This document shows, one piece after another, positions 49,600 through 62,056 of a stretch of DNA of 64,000 nucleotides. The notes beneath the pieces are model-generated. The model saw nothing but the letters and a program-made list of their open reading frames with translations, searched no databases and was not told the origin of the DNA. The position numbers were made by a program, and so were the translations under genes. Source of the stretch: Cephalopachus bancanus (lineage: Eukaryota; Chordata; Mammalia; Primates; Tarsiidae). Numbering within the stretch: position 1 is the stretch's first letter; every line of letters begins with the position of its first letter. Location of the stretch: the NCBI GenBank assembly GCA_027257055.1, contig JAPVLO010000001.1, positions 10,005,501-10,069,500 on the forward strand, written 5' to 3'.

Positions 49600-52500
49600 T
49601 TCCTACACTGAGACCATACTCAGATCGAGTTAGAGATGACAGATATACTTTCCGGGACCTTTATGGGCTCTCGCTTTTAAAAAATTTACATTAAACAGGA
49701 AATACATTGCATTTCCTCTTACAAAAAGCAAATCAGAGTGGCAAAAAATTTGATTTCGCAATAGGCCTTTAAAGTTATCACCCAAGACCATAAAAATTTA
49801 ATGCTGGGTAAAGAAAAACAGACTCACAGAGGATATGCAGTCATCTGTGAGTTCATAGGATTTCTCAAGTAAAACTGCTGCTTTTGACTTGAAAACAGAG
49901 AAGTGCCATAAAATATTTGGCATTTGGAGACGAGCAAATAGCAAGGGCTTCTGTAACCGTATATAAGGCTGGTTTTGTTTTTTTGAAAGACTGGATGCTC
50001 TAATATATCTTGTGGCTACAACAGACTGTGTTGGCCTTTCCCAGACACATTTTCAGCCCTGACTTCAGGAGACGAAGCTTGAAGACCTGAAAACTGGGAG
50101 CTTTTTGAGAAACATATTCCACCATACAAATCCAATGGCCAAATCTCAATACCAGGGCTATTTCTTACAGACTCTACCATTTCTTGAAAACGACACCAAT
50201 TTTATTAAGAGAGGAAAAAGTTCTCTAAGTATCACAAAGGAATAGCTGAGAATGCAGATTAATCCATCTGAATGAAGAACTACTGCCCTGTCAGCAGGAA
50301 AAGCCATTTTCCATATAAAGCCCAATGAATCTGGTCATGACCTCGACATTGCTTTTCAGTTCATTTTCATAGAAAGATGATCAAAATTCAACGTAAATGT
50401 TTTTTGCAGCTGCTATTGCTTACTGTTTCCTGAAATCTGGAATTCTACTTTTTGGAAAAAGATAATTTTTGAAGGAGCGTTTTTCAGAAGCTCATGGTAT
50501 ATTCCCCTTGGAAATTGTTTTGTGGCACCAATAAAATATTACCGGATAACTCAAAAGTGTCACTATGAGTGTATATTTATCCCTGGAAGAAATATATACC
50601 CTAAAATTTTAAAGTAAACTAACAAATATAAAACATTAAAAATAAATTTCATTGTAAGCACATCTCAATTTACCTCTAGTTTGAGAAACATTTCATAGTC
50701 TATTTATGCAACAAATATATTCATAACTGCCATGACTATCACCAAAAAGCTGAGAAAACCATTGCTATGATATTTGCAAACTTCATTTTTATAGAAAACA
50801 CAATAAACCAACCAAACCAAACAAAAATGTCTCACAATTTACTTCATGCTTTATTGATAGCTAAGAGAAAAAAGCATGTTACATAGAACAATTTAGTGGA
50901 CCGACCTTATAATTTTCACCACACAGTTGCTATTTTAATTTAATTCATGGGGAAAAGTCAACTTAGAGTGCAAAAAGGTTAGTCACTTATGAGATCTGCA
51001 CTGTTCCAACATCATTAGCATGTCATTACTGTCAGGTAAAACAATGATTTTGAACACATGCTCTAAACCTTATTTACACTATATGAAGACGATGAAATTT
51101 GCATCCAGTTTGCTTTCAGTAGTTCTGTGAGCAGGTAAAATGCAGTAGAATACAGTGATCAGTTTTATAGAAATTAACCCTCATTGATAACTGGAAACTT
51201 TTTCCTAGCCCCAACTTAAGAGAAGTTACTTTGCAAAATTAGTATACATAAAATGAATATGTTTTTAAATAATGAATCAAGTTTCACACACAAAAAATAG
51301 TATTTCAGAACTTAATGCTGTATTACTTTTGCCAAGAAAAATGGGTAATTATGAGCATGCTATAGAAATATGCATGATATCTGCTCCAATCAAAGCCACT
51401 TAAATCCAGGCGGGCTTTGTTGTTGCACATAAAAACCAAGCCTAGTAATAACTGCAGTTATTCTGCATACCAGGAACAGCAACCAAGAAGCAGGCCAAGG
51501 AAAATATTCAGTTGTCCAAGAATCTTAGTTTTTACCTCTTCTTTATAAATGTTTTGCATTTGATTAAAATGATCACTGAAAGATGGCAAGCGTTCTTTTT
51601 CTTTGTTTTACCTAAAACCGAGCTTCAAAAAATAATAAAAACTAGTGTAATTTTAAAACTAGTTTCAAAAATGTTCAGATCCAAATTCTGAATCCATCAG
51701 AAAGCAAAATATAATTATTGACTTAGGAAAGCCCATACCTAGATTTTCTGTTTTGTACCTTTTGTTGAAAGACAATTAAGCTTCACATTCAAGTTGCCCA
51801 GGAAAGAGAAATTATGCCAAAAGTTTCAATGTTAAGGTTTACGTAGCAAGTAACATACTATTTTACACTACCCCTTTGAACAGACTTAATAGGTAGTCTG
51901 TGCATTTATCAGATGCAAAAGTATATATGCTGTTAACAACAATAAAAATAGCAAGCTACGCCTAATTAAACACCAAGCATTAAAGTTACTTTGTTAACAT
52001 GTGATGTGTGCTTTCTACTGTTCTTCTACTGTTTCCTTAAACTTATATTTAGCTTGATGTTATGATTAATTAGTAGGTATACAAAACACATGTCCAGAGA
52101 ATGAAACAAAGGAAATTTTGCTTCTTGATTTTAATTCAGCTTTTGGTCTAGATTCTAAAAATAATAAAAGGAAGAGCTGAAGAGAAATCAAATGTGTAAA
52201 AAAAAGTAGAGTTTGATAGAAGCAATAAATTAGGTCAGTTTTATTGAAAGAATGTTGATGGGAGCATTGGTTCAAATTTACGTCTAAATTGGATTTTTTT
52301 ACTTATGTAATTTCTTTAAGAATGCACCTTCATCTTAGCAAGTCTAACATCAAATATTCTTCAGTAAAGTTCATAGATGTTAAAATGTTATCTGTAATTA
52401 TTTGCACAATTTCTAAAAAAAAATTATGATATTGAGAAATTAACTTTACACTTTAAAATGCTTAAATTTAAGAGTTGATGAATAAATAGAGTAATATAAA

Positions 52501-52809
52501 ATAAGAAATAAAAGGGTCATATCTTATTTTAACTTCAAAGTCTCTGTAGTTTCCTAGGACGTGAAAATTTTAGTTTGAATCTCAAGTATTCTTTTTAAAA
52601 ATTAAATACTTAAGACTCTTCAAATAATCTATGGTTAGTCAAAGCCTGATATGGTTTTTAGACTAAGAATTCTTGCACTAGAAAAAAATCCAGTTCCACT
52701 TTCCACAAATGCCAATGTTGTACTAGTAATATAGCTTGCCAGGTAAAATTAATAGTGTCATTGTATTATTTTCTAATTGGAATGGGCACAAACAAGTAAA
52801 ATTAGAGCC

Positions 52810-52855
<46 letters not shown>

Positions 52856-54475
52856 AATCTGGCACTACTAATTGATTCTGGCTTCTACTAATTTTCAAAT
52901 GTCTCAGGTTAATAAACAACACACATTTAGTTTCTGGGGGAAAAAAAACTATATTTTTTATTTTCTTATTTTTCATCAAAGTAAGGAACCAGACCTGGCA
53001 TCTGTGAAGAGCTCAACCAATCAAGTACTTGGACAGAGAGAAAATATTTATTTTTAAGAGTTATTTATCAATCTAAAACTGTTAAGAACTGATGATGGGC
53101 CTTTCTTTCTGGATTTTCTATTTTTCAATAATATTAAGAGTTTCAACAGTGAATTTAATAATTTCAAATAAGCTGTTCTTATTTTTTGAAGTTTTCTAAA
53201 GGACTAATATATCCCTCTAATAGTTGTGAAATGTTTGGATAAACACTTCTATATGAATTTGAGTGTCTTTTTTCTTTTACTGCCTTAAAACTATTTCAAG
53301 CTAATTAGTCCACATGACTAATTAAAAACACACAGACACTGTTGTTTTTAAGCTCCTTCACATCGATTAAAATGTGAATAGATCTCTTGGCGTTGTGCAG
53401 TGAACAACCTACCCTAGCGTATATGGCAGACCCGGTTAGTGGTATAGTTAGTCATTTCCCAATTATTATTTCAAGCAAAATCATTATGTTTGTGACTAAG
53501 TCCTTTTTTGCCAGGGCCATACTTTAGCTATGTTACCTGTATTGTTACATGCCACAAAAGAGAACACAGGTCTCCTAGCAGCAGAGGCAGAAAAATGCCT
53601 TCGTGAGATTCCAAGAGCATTAGTCACTTGACAGCTTCTGCTTGTTCAGGACAAAGCAAGGGCACACTCAATACTTTCTGATACACTGAAGGACAGACGC
53701 AGACAAAGGACTCATACTCAAGTCTGATATTTAAGAACAAATGACGACACTTAAAATGTGCTGCAGCTCTGAAATGCCCGAAAAATATGAAAGTGATTTT
53801 CAAAGCCCGTTCCTTGATGCTTCATTCTTAAAAGAAACATCATCTCTGGAGCCTTTGATTAAAGAAGGATGTAATCACTCTTTTTAATTCACTCTGATTT
53901 CACCTCAAAAGCGACGCCCAAGTTCCCTTTATCCCAGGTTGGCTCTTACTTCAAACCAGAGGAAGACGAGAAAAAAGTTGTCAACTTGAAGAGCTCTTCC
54001 CAAAAGCCTGAAACTCCAGGGATATTGACACACACTAAAACTACACTTTAAAAAAAGAAAAAGAAAAAAGAAAAAAACAAACGATGCCCTTTATCTGCCA
54101 TGGGATAAGTCAGAAGGAGTTTAGTTTAAATCGCGTGACATAGGTCATGTGTAACTCTGACTGGCACGTGAAATAACCCAGGCACAAAATATGTATATTT
54201 CACCAAAGCATCCCTGTTGTGTGTCTTCATTCTCTAACATCTGTATAGTGAACACGCATTGCTTTTTAAAATAAGGAGGGAAGTTGCCTTTATATTTTTT
54301 TTTAAAGAATGCATTCCATATTGCGTTTGGAGATTAAAATCTGAGAATCAGCATTCATTTCAGGTCCACAGATGAGAGATCCTGCTTAAAAACAGTGAAA
54401 CTCCAAGAAGAAGAAGAAAAATACCTTAGAAACTATTGTGTTAATTGATAAGTGCACGGTTAAATAAAAGAATGG
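49600..54475. other. Repeat-free AT-rich block
   Basis: About 4.9 kb contains no Alu, L1, L2, MIR or LTR that I can recognise; only an (AG)n tract at 52816-52855 stands out. This is unusual against the rest of the window, where such elements occur every 1-2 kb. No exon chain is evident and the few open frames are under 70 codons. Confidence 0.5.
52816..52855. repeat. (AG)n microsatellite
   Basis: About 35-40 bases of AG repeat after an A run. Confidence 0.95.
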
Positions 54476-55490
54476 AAAGGCGTTGGGGGAGCAAGCGCGG
54501 CCCGGGCAGCTAACACTCAAAAGCTGGTGCGCCTGGCCAACTAATCTACCCCGTTTGTTTTCACAGCTTTGCTCGGAACATTTGCAGGGATGGCCCGACA
54601 CTCCCCGCAGAGCCTGAGAGCCAGGGGCGATCCAAGATACCAGCAGCACAATGTTTCACCTGCGCTGCCAGATACTCAGACAGAAAAAACACACAACAGT
54701 TTGTCAAAACAGCCATCAGCACCGCGGGCTCGTTTTCCCCGCAGACCCTGGTCCTCGGTGCCAATGTACACGGCCAGGTTGATCTAAGGGCTCGAGAGAT
54801 CCTCTTTGAAATTCCCGGTCAGCGGGGAAATGATGTGACACCAGAAAGGCCAGGAGGGCTCCCCCGGGAGTCCAGGCGCTACCTGGAAGGGCTTTGCGAG
54901 ACACATGCGAGAGGGTTCCCACAGCCTGTGCAGCCTCAGTCAGCACCTGGACAGTGAAATGACTCAGACACAAGGAAGCCATCAGGCTCAAGGCAGGGGC
55001 TCCACGCTTCATGGGAAGCTGGGCTTTTGAAACCACCCTCCCTCCCCACAACTGCCTGGATCACATGATTTAAAAAAAAAATTGCAGCGGGCAATAAAAC
55101 TAAAGCAGAATCGCCCTGCCTTTTGTCTTCTCTTTGTTTGCGTGCAAAGCAGGCGTCAGGATTGCCTTTGTTGGGTTTCTAGTTCACTGCCAGCAGAAGC
55201 CCATATGATAAGAACTTTTTGATAAAGCTCTCAATCTTTGGCACATATCTGCGATGCCTAATTATGAAAGATCTAATAATATGTTCCTTGTGTTTCTCTG
55301 ACAACCACATGCATCTTCAGTCAGCATCCCTGACGCTATTGGAAGTAGGGAGAGATACCGACACTACAAATGGTTGCACAAGAGAGGCGGGGGGCATTCT
55401 TTACATCTCCCGCACAAAACGGAAGCTGATGTCTTCATTACACGCATACCTGGTGAAAAGGGAAAACAGGTAATGCGCAACAGCAGTTTG
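54475..55490. promoter_or_regulatory. CpG-enriched unique block, candidate regulatory element
   Basis: About two dozen CpGs lie in 54475-54960, with motifs such as 'agcgcggcccgggc', 'ccgcgggctcg' and 'ccccgggag', and about a dozen more lie in 55050-55490. Outside young Alus the rest of the window is strongly CpG-poor. No repeat explains it. It is below a classic CpG island in density. It could be a promoter, enhancer or exon of an unannotated transcript. Confidence 0.45.
55153..55469 (+). other. Possible exon-like segment (weak)
   Basis: A pyrimidine-rich run ('cctgccttttgtcttctctt') leads to 'gcaaagcag|gcgtcagg', and a donor-like 'aaaacag|gtaatg' closes it after 317 bases. It carries an 84-codon frame (55219-55473) with no recognised domain that reads through the donor. 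This could be chance. Confidence 0.2.
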
Positions 55491-56500
55491 TAGAAAGTAA
55501 ATTTCTGTCCCGGAAAAAAAAAAAATTAAGTGTTGCTTGGCAATTAAAAGCAGCAGAATAAGATATCTTTTAATTAGCATTCTTCAAGTGGTAGAGGGTG
55601 TTCAGATGTTGCTGCCGTGAGGTTTCCTGTCTTTTTTAGATTATATATTTCTAAAAATATACTAGGTGACAGCTTCACAGGGAGGAGAAAGCCTTCCGGT
55701 GCTTTATACATATGGAAATAAGCTCTCTCGGGCTATACCTGGAACAATGGTGACAAAATCTGTATCAGAGCAGAGGGACCCTGTCCTGAGCAGCCCTCTT
55801 TCTGTGTGAACTGTGTGTGAGCCCCGACTTGTGAGCCCTGGCTAGGGGTGACACCTTGAGCAAATAATGCTCAGTTCCCTCCCTTCCCCACCCCACAGGC
55901 TGCCTGAAAATACACAAAAGGGGGCTTCTCACGAGAGAGATTTACCATATCCATTTGACACTTGATCAAAGCACATACACTTGCTTTCCTGAAACTGAAG
56001 TGAAAGATACCAAAGAGCTGTCACTGTGTTAGGGGACTTCGTGCTCAGCCTTCTGGGGGAAAACAATTACACAATTTTGTTCTCTGACACGCTTCAAAAC
56101 ACACTTCTCGGAAAATAATAATGGATTCTTACACAGAATTAGTAGGTGCCTGTGAAACTGTTTGGGTCACACTCTCTGATTCACAACAGTAATGAGCAGC
56201 ATTAATTAGGGCCAGTAAACCAGGGGAGAGGGGGCTCTCTCTCCACTGATCCTAGACTTCACCAGCAGCATCTCACCTGAGATCGTCACCACCACCTTCA
56301 CTTTTGTTCCAAGAAAAATGCAATACAAATTATTTCTAAATTTTTAAAACAAAAGTTTCAACCTAGGTGGAGGAAATTTATCTAGCTCCATTGTCCAGGT
56401 GTCAAAATTAATTTGTGGCTACTTGCTCCAGAATCACCATGGGTCTTGTGGCAGTATGTCTTTGTCTTTTGGACTCAGACTTTTCAAACTTCCCAATCCT
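55491..56500. other. Unassigned repeat-free sequence
   Basis: It continues the repeat-free block. Homeodomain-type ATTA sites such as 'agcattaattagggcc' are seen near 56200, but these are common. Confidence 0.4.
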
Positions 56501-56716
56501 GTCCAGATGTGGTGGCTCACGCCAGCACTTTGAGAAGCCAAGGCAGGAGAATCACTTGAGCCCAAGAACAGCCTAGGTGTTAGACATGATGGCGTGCACC
56601 CCTTGGGAAGCTGAGGCAGAAGTATCACCTGAGTTCAGGAGATTGACGCTGCAGTGAGCCATGATCATGTCACTGCACTCCAGCCTGAGCAACAGAGCGA
56701 GAATCTATTAAAAAAT
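56501..56716 (+). mobile_element. Old Alu (J-like), sense, internally deleted
   Basis: 'gtccagatgtggtggctcac', then the left arm is shortened and joined to a right arm with 'gctgcagtgagccatgatca'. Confidence 0.85.
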
Positions 56717-57720
56717 TTTTTTAAATCCCCATCCTGTGACTTTCTTTTTGTTTATTTTCTGGTCTTTCGCTAATTTCACTTGCTGAGACCTGATATCACA
56801 TTGAAAGTTTTTTAAATCATTCTTCCTGGCTTGAATAAAGGGCTGGGTTTTTTTAATATGTTATCATCACCATTTTCAAATTTCCTTGAAAAAATTAGAC
56901 TCCTCATTTTTCCTCTAGATGTGTTAACTGTTAGAAAAAAGCAAGCTTTAAATACCAAAAACTTTCCCAAAGTTAATACTTCACCAGAAAGTGCAAAGGT
57001 TTCCCTTTCTCTTGCAAAGATCACAGTCCATTAATTGCGGAGTCCTGGCCCACCCAATATATGCAGACACCCCCATGCAGCAAAGCAGAAATCACTTTCA
57101 CTGATCAAAAAAAAGCAGTCTCCATCCCTGAAACAGTTTTCAAAGATTTAGCAAATCATTAGCAATGGCCTAAGATGTGCAGCTAATCTCATCATTCAAA
57201 TTTCCAAGTTGTTCTGTTTTTCTCTGCCAGATAACACTTTATCAGACGAAGATGGAAGTTCACTCTGATCTGGAATAAAGCATCAACGAAATATATACAT
57301 ACCTCTGATAGCTTCCTTTTGGGAAAGGGGGGGAGTTTAATTGATAAAGTACCAAATAACAAAACTGGAGTCCTAAAGTCTAGACACAGTCTTAGTGGTC
57401 AAATTGTAACCCAATGGCCTTGACAATTACGTTAAAAACAAAGAACTGGAAAATTTTGCTATCATGGTCTTTCTTTAACAAAGTATGTAGAGCAAGAAAA
57501 AAGCCAAAAATGCAAATAGAAAATGTTTATCAGCATCCTGGAAAGCACTTTAGAAACAATTTCTTAAAATTTTAAATGTTTAGTATAAAGTCGAGATTTA
57601 TTTTTAAAATAAATAAATAAATTTAATTATCAAATTTGGATTTTCTCATCATAAATTAGTTCTAATTTTCAAAATATACATTATTTAAGATCCTCTCTTT
57701 TTTTTTTTAAAGGGCAAGAT
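56717..57720. other. Unassigned sequence
   Basis: No repeat family or gene is recognised. The paired 67-70-codon frames on both strands at 56812-57034 are not gene-like. Confidence 0.4.
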
Positions 57721-57721
57721 G

Positions 57722-57947
57722 CAGGTTGACTATCCCTAATTCAAACATTGTAATGCTCCAAAATCTGAAGTTTTTTCAATCACCAATGCTCAAATAATGT
57801 CCTCACTGGAACACTGCGGATTTCAGATTTTCAGATTAGGGGTGTTTAACTGGAAAGTATAAGGCAAATATTCCAAAATAAAAAAAGAAATCCAAAATTC
57901 AAAACACTTCTGGTCCCAAGCATTTTGGAGAAGGGATACTCAAACTG
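57722..57947. mobile_element. MER2-type (Tigger) non-autonomous DNA transposon
   Basis: Ends are inverted: 'caggttgactatccctaatt' and 'gagaagggatactcaaactg'. The interior has the self-complementary 'gatttcagattttcagatta' and 'cacttctggtcccaagcatt'. It is essentially full length. Confidence 0.9.
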
Positions 57948-57959
57948 TGTGGGAAATGG

Positions 57960-58850
57960 TACCAACAGAAGACCCATAAATGTCACAAGCATCTGACTAC
58001 CAGAAAGACTGAGATGAAGACTGTAACTACAAAAACAAACAAGTTACCAAAAAATGAATGGCTACCTCAAGAGACAGTTGAGCAGTTTCTTACAAAACTA
58101 AACCTACTCTTGCCATGGGATCCAGCAATCAAGCTCCTTAGTATTTACCCAAGTGAGTTGGAAAGTTATATTCCCACAAAACCTGAACATAAATGTTTAC
58201 ACCTCCATTTACAAAAGCTGTCTTTATAATTGACACAACTTGGGAGCAACCAAGATGCCCTGAAGCAGATGAGTGGAAAAACAAGCTGATACATCTATCC
58301 AATGGAGAATTATTTAGCAATAAAAATTGAAGTGCTATCAAGTCACAAAAAGACACGGAGAAAGTTTAAATGTGTATTGCTGAGTGAAAGATCCCAATCA
58401 CCTGAAAAGTCAACATACAATGTAAGTCCAATGTTCTGGAAAAAGTAAAACTATGGAGACAGTTTTTTAAAAAATCATTTTCCCAGGATTTAGAGGGGTA
58501 GGCAAAGGATGAATAGGCAAAGTTCGGGGGATTTTTAGGGCAGTGAAACTATTCTGTATGATAGTGTTCTGGTGAATACATGACGTTATACATTTGTCAA
58601 AACCCGTAGTACGTATACCACAAAGCCACAAAGCGTGAACACCAATGTAAACTCTGTATTTTAGCTGATGATAACGTATCAATATCAGCTCGCCAATTGT
58701 AACAAGTATGCCACACTAATGCAAGATGGTAAAAATAGAAGGGACTTGGGTGGGAGGTAGTGAGAATGAATGTGGGAACTCTGCACTTCCCACTCAATTT
58801 TTTCCAACATCAAAAATGGCTCTAAAAATAAAATCTATTAATTTTTTAAA
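57960..58850 (+). mobile_element. Old L1 (L1M-type) 3' end, sense
   Basis: 'ttgccatgggatccagcaat', 'ggagcaaccaagatgccctg', 'ttatttagcaataaaaattg', 'ttagctgatgataacgtatc', 'caattgtaacaagtatgcca' and the terminal 'ctctaaaaataaaatctatt' follow the L1M order. The 71-codon frame at 58014 is a remnant of ORF2. Confidence 0.85.
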
Positions 58851-59885
58851 AAATTCATACTAATAATGTAAAGTGTCATTGAAAGTGTCTATGAATGTCA
58901 CTCTGCAAATATGCCTTCAACAGCTTAGAAGTTTTTAGTCTTTTTTATTCAGACTGGAGATTGGAATAACCACTAATTCTTTTCCTTTCCCAATACATTA
59001 TTTAATTACTGGTACTGGGGAGATAAATAATTCAGACCCCCAAACTTCTTTGGTTTTATAATCTACAAAAGGAGAAACATGTTTCCAGATCCCACTTCAC
59101 TGTACCCCTCTAACCCCAGGAAAATGAGAGTCTTTCCCCTCGCCCCTACTAAATCAGGTCCATGTTGACAGCTTATTACTTTGTAGACACAACCTTACCA
59201 AGAATGCTCTTAACCCCATCATTCTCCTCAATGATGGATTATTATCCATCTCTCCAAGACTGACCTCTCGTTACCCTTAATCAGTATGTCCCGGAATGTC
59301 CAATCTGCCGCTAGGCCATTAATAAGCAACTCAGGGCAGAAACTTCCAGTGGCTTCTACATAGAGGCCAGGGTTCAGCAGAGGGGTCTTGACGGCTGTCT
59401 CTCTGTACATGCGTGCCACTCCCAGCTGCCATCCCAAGTTGGAAAGGAAATAGGAAAGGTGCTCAGGATAGCTCCTGTTTTCTATGATTTTCCATATTAA
59501 AGGTCCAAGTAAAATTTCTTTCACACACACACAAAAAAAGACTTTGTTGCCAAAATGCTTCTTTGAAAAATCATTGATATAGATGGTAGATCGTATTATC
59601 TGCTTTATTATCATGAAATTAATCAAATATCTTTTTAACTTGCTGTTAAAACTGCTCATTATGTTAGTAAGGGAAATTGCCGCTTTAAAACAAAATACGC
59701 TGAGAGCTATAGATATAGCCGGTAGCTACCACCTAGCAAGAAACTTAATGACAGCAGTAGGACAGATCAAAGCGGTAGATACTGACCTAGCAGAAGACTG
59801 ACGATATGAGCATCTGGAGACTGAAAGACGGGAAGATTTCCAAGTTATTTAAGTTGAGTTGGTGGCAGGATAAAAACTCCGTGTC
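58851..59885. other. Unassigned sequence
   Basis: The 143-codon minus frame at 59228-59659 has no recognised domain. Its composition and lack of any splice or promoter context suggest chance, but it is the second-longest open frame of the window. Confidence 0.4.
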
Positions 59886-59889
59886 TGCT

Positions 59890-60082
59890 CTGGTTTTTTA
59901 AATATGTCTTCCAAAAAGTTTGTGTTGGAAACAATCCCCAACACAACAGTGTTGAGAGGCGGAGCCTGATGAGAGGGAATTAGACTGTGAGGACAGAGTG
60001 AATGGATTAATGCCATTGTCACCAAGTAGGTTTGTTTTTGAGGGAATGGGTTTGTTATACAGAGGGAGGGTTCAGCCCCCTT

Positions 60083-60155
<73 letters not shown>

Positions 60156-60390
60156 GTGTGTGCGTGTGTGTGTGTGTTTGTGTGTGTGTGTGTCTTTCTG
60201 TCTCCCTCTCATTCTCTCTCCCTGCCTTTTCCCCTCCACCATGGGTGACACAGCAAGGCGGCCCTCACCAGATGCCAGCATCTCCATCTTAGATCTCCCA
60301 GGCTCCAGAACTGTGAGAAATAAATTTCGGTTTCTTATAAATTACCCAACCTCAGGCATTCTGTTAGAGCAGCAAAAATGAACTATGGCA
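59890..60390 (+). mobile_element. MaLR-type LTR (MST/MLT-like) with expanded CT/GT tract
   Basis: 'tgttgagaggcggagcctga', 'ttaatgccattgtcaccaag', then the tract, 'accagatgccagcatctcca', 'ccagaactgtgagaaataaa' and 'tataaattacccaacctcag' give the standard MaLR order. The usual short CT stretch has expanded to over 100 bases. Confidence 0.8.
60081..60195. repeat. Compound (CT)n-(GT)n microsatellite
   Basis: About 65 bases of CT repeat switch to about 45 bases of GT-rich repeat. This generates the 127- and 86-codon low-complexity frames around 59998-60381. Confidence 0.97.
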
Positions 60391-61224
60391 CTATGAATAG
60401 GGAGAATCTATTAATATATTTATCCATCTCAGCAACAATATTTTGCTGGATAGGATGATGATCTTCGCCTCCTAGAAGCACCTACATCAGTTATTTGTAT
60501 TGATACCACCTGATTATGCTGCCCGGAGACAGGAATTCCCTCCAGTCTTCTAATAGCAAATATAATGCTTCAAATCTGCATTTCATGTAACAGAAATTGT
60601 TACACTCATAAGTGTGGCCATGGGCATACACAACCCTAGTGGGAGCCACCTTTCCAAAGTTTTTTATTTGGAAAATAGATGTTTTTTGTTTGCTTTCCCT
60701 TTATTCCTTTGTGTTGTGTTGTTGTTGTTGTTGCTGCTGTTGCTGTTTCTCAGTTGTGAGGCTATGAGTCAGTCCAATGATTTGGTCCAAGGTCTAGGTT
60801 CACTCTGTGACTGATGGCCACACCCCCCTTCATTCCATAAAACGAACACAAGGATTTTGTGCACTAGAAGGGACTTTTGTTGAAGACCTGGGATAACTAT
60901 TACACAGACAGGGAAGGACATGAAATTGAATGCAAACTAGAAACGCATTTTCCATTCCCCGCCCCAGGGATGTCCTCCCCGACTGTCTGCTCAGATGCCA
61001 CCAGCTCTCGATACTTCTAGGCCCCTTTTGCCCTTCCTCCCTTCTCCATCTCCAGAGCCTCAACCTCCTTCACAAGGTGGCTGTGGCCTGCTAAAAAAAC
61101 TCTAGACAGTCGATTCCGTGTGCATGTGAGCTCTGGTATCCTTACAGTTCTCCTGAGATGATTTGTTCCTCCAGAATTTAGGGCTTATAGTTCTTCATCT
61201 TAGAGTTGTTCTAAGAAGTAAGTG
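60391..61224. other. Unassigned sequence with short (TTG)n
   Basis: A (TTG)n-rich stretch at about 60718-60745 gives a poly-Leu frame. No other feature is recognised. Confidence 0.45.
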
Positions 61225-61225
61225 A

Positions 61226-61516
61226 ATTTTTTTTTTTTTGAGTTGGAGTCTTACTCTGTCACCCAGACTGGAGAGCAGTGGCCGCTCCCGGCCACCGCAG
61301 CCTTGACCTGCTGGGCTCCGGCGATCCTTCTGCCTCAGCCTTCCACGCAGCTGGATCTACAGGCCCGTGCTACCACACCTGGCTGATTTTTTATTTATTG
61401 TAGAGATGAGGTCTCGCCAAGTTGCCCAGGCGGGTCTCGAACCCATGGGCTCAGGCAATCCACTCACCTCAGCCTCCCAAGGCACGGGATTACAGGCTGA
61501 GCCGCCAAGCTCGGCA
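61226..61516 (-). mobile_element. Young lineage-type Alu, antisense
   Basis: A T tract, 'gagttggagtcttactctgt', 'cagtggccgctcccggccac', 'gattttttatttattgtaga' and 'gccgccaagctcggc' mark the reverse of the local young Alu type. Confidence 0.94.
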
Positions 61517-62056
61517 AATTTTTTTAACTTAGTGGTAACAGTAGATGTACTTTTGTTTAGCTTAGCTCTTGCCACTCCATGTCCAATGAACAATTGATAT
61601 TACAAGTCTCTTTCTCATCCATAAGGCTGTAATAGGTGATACTGTACACACTAATATTCAGTTCTTTCTATAAGGTGTTCATGATCACTTTTCAGCCATT
61701 TTCAATTAGACAAGGCCACAAAGATCACTGATGGCTCGTGGACAGAGTACAAGTGATGAGCACCACTTCCTGGCCAAAGCTTGGAAGAGTCAACATGTCT
61801 GCTGCACCCTCCTTCCTCCCTGTCATGACCGGAAGCTTGTGCGGTCTTGGTGGCCTCCTAAAACTGAGTCAGCCTGGAGTGATGAGTCACCACCCACAGG
61901 GAGGACAGCAGCCCTGAGAGTCATCCAGAAACGCTCCAAGCACAGAATAAGGGAAAAACACACTTTGCTGTCTGTGCGTTTGAGATTTTGGCATTTTATG
62001 TTACCAAGGCATAACTTAGCCTAATTTGACTAGCGGCAACATGAAGAATAAACTTC
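61517..62056. other. Unassigned sequence
   Basis: No repeat or gene is recognised. The 97-codon plus frame at 61731-62024 has no domain-like feature. Confidence 0.4.

Noticed and set aside
60072..60292. Low-complexity RERE/SLSL open frames
   Set aside because: Translations of the (CT)n-(GT)n tract; similar artefacts occur at 15910, 25726 and 36712.
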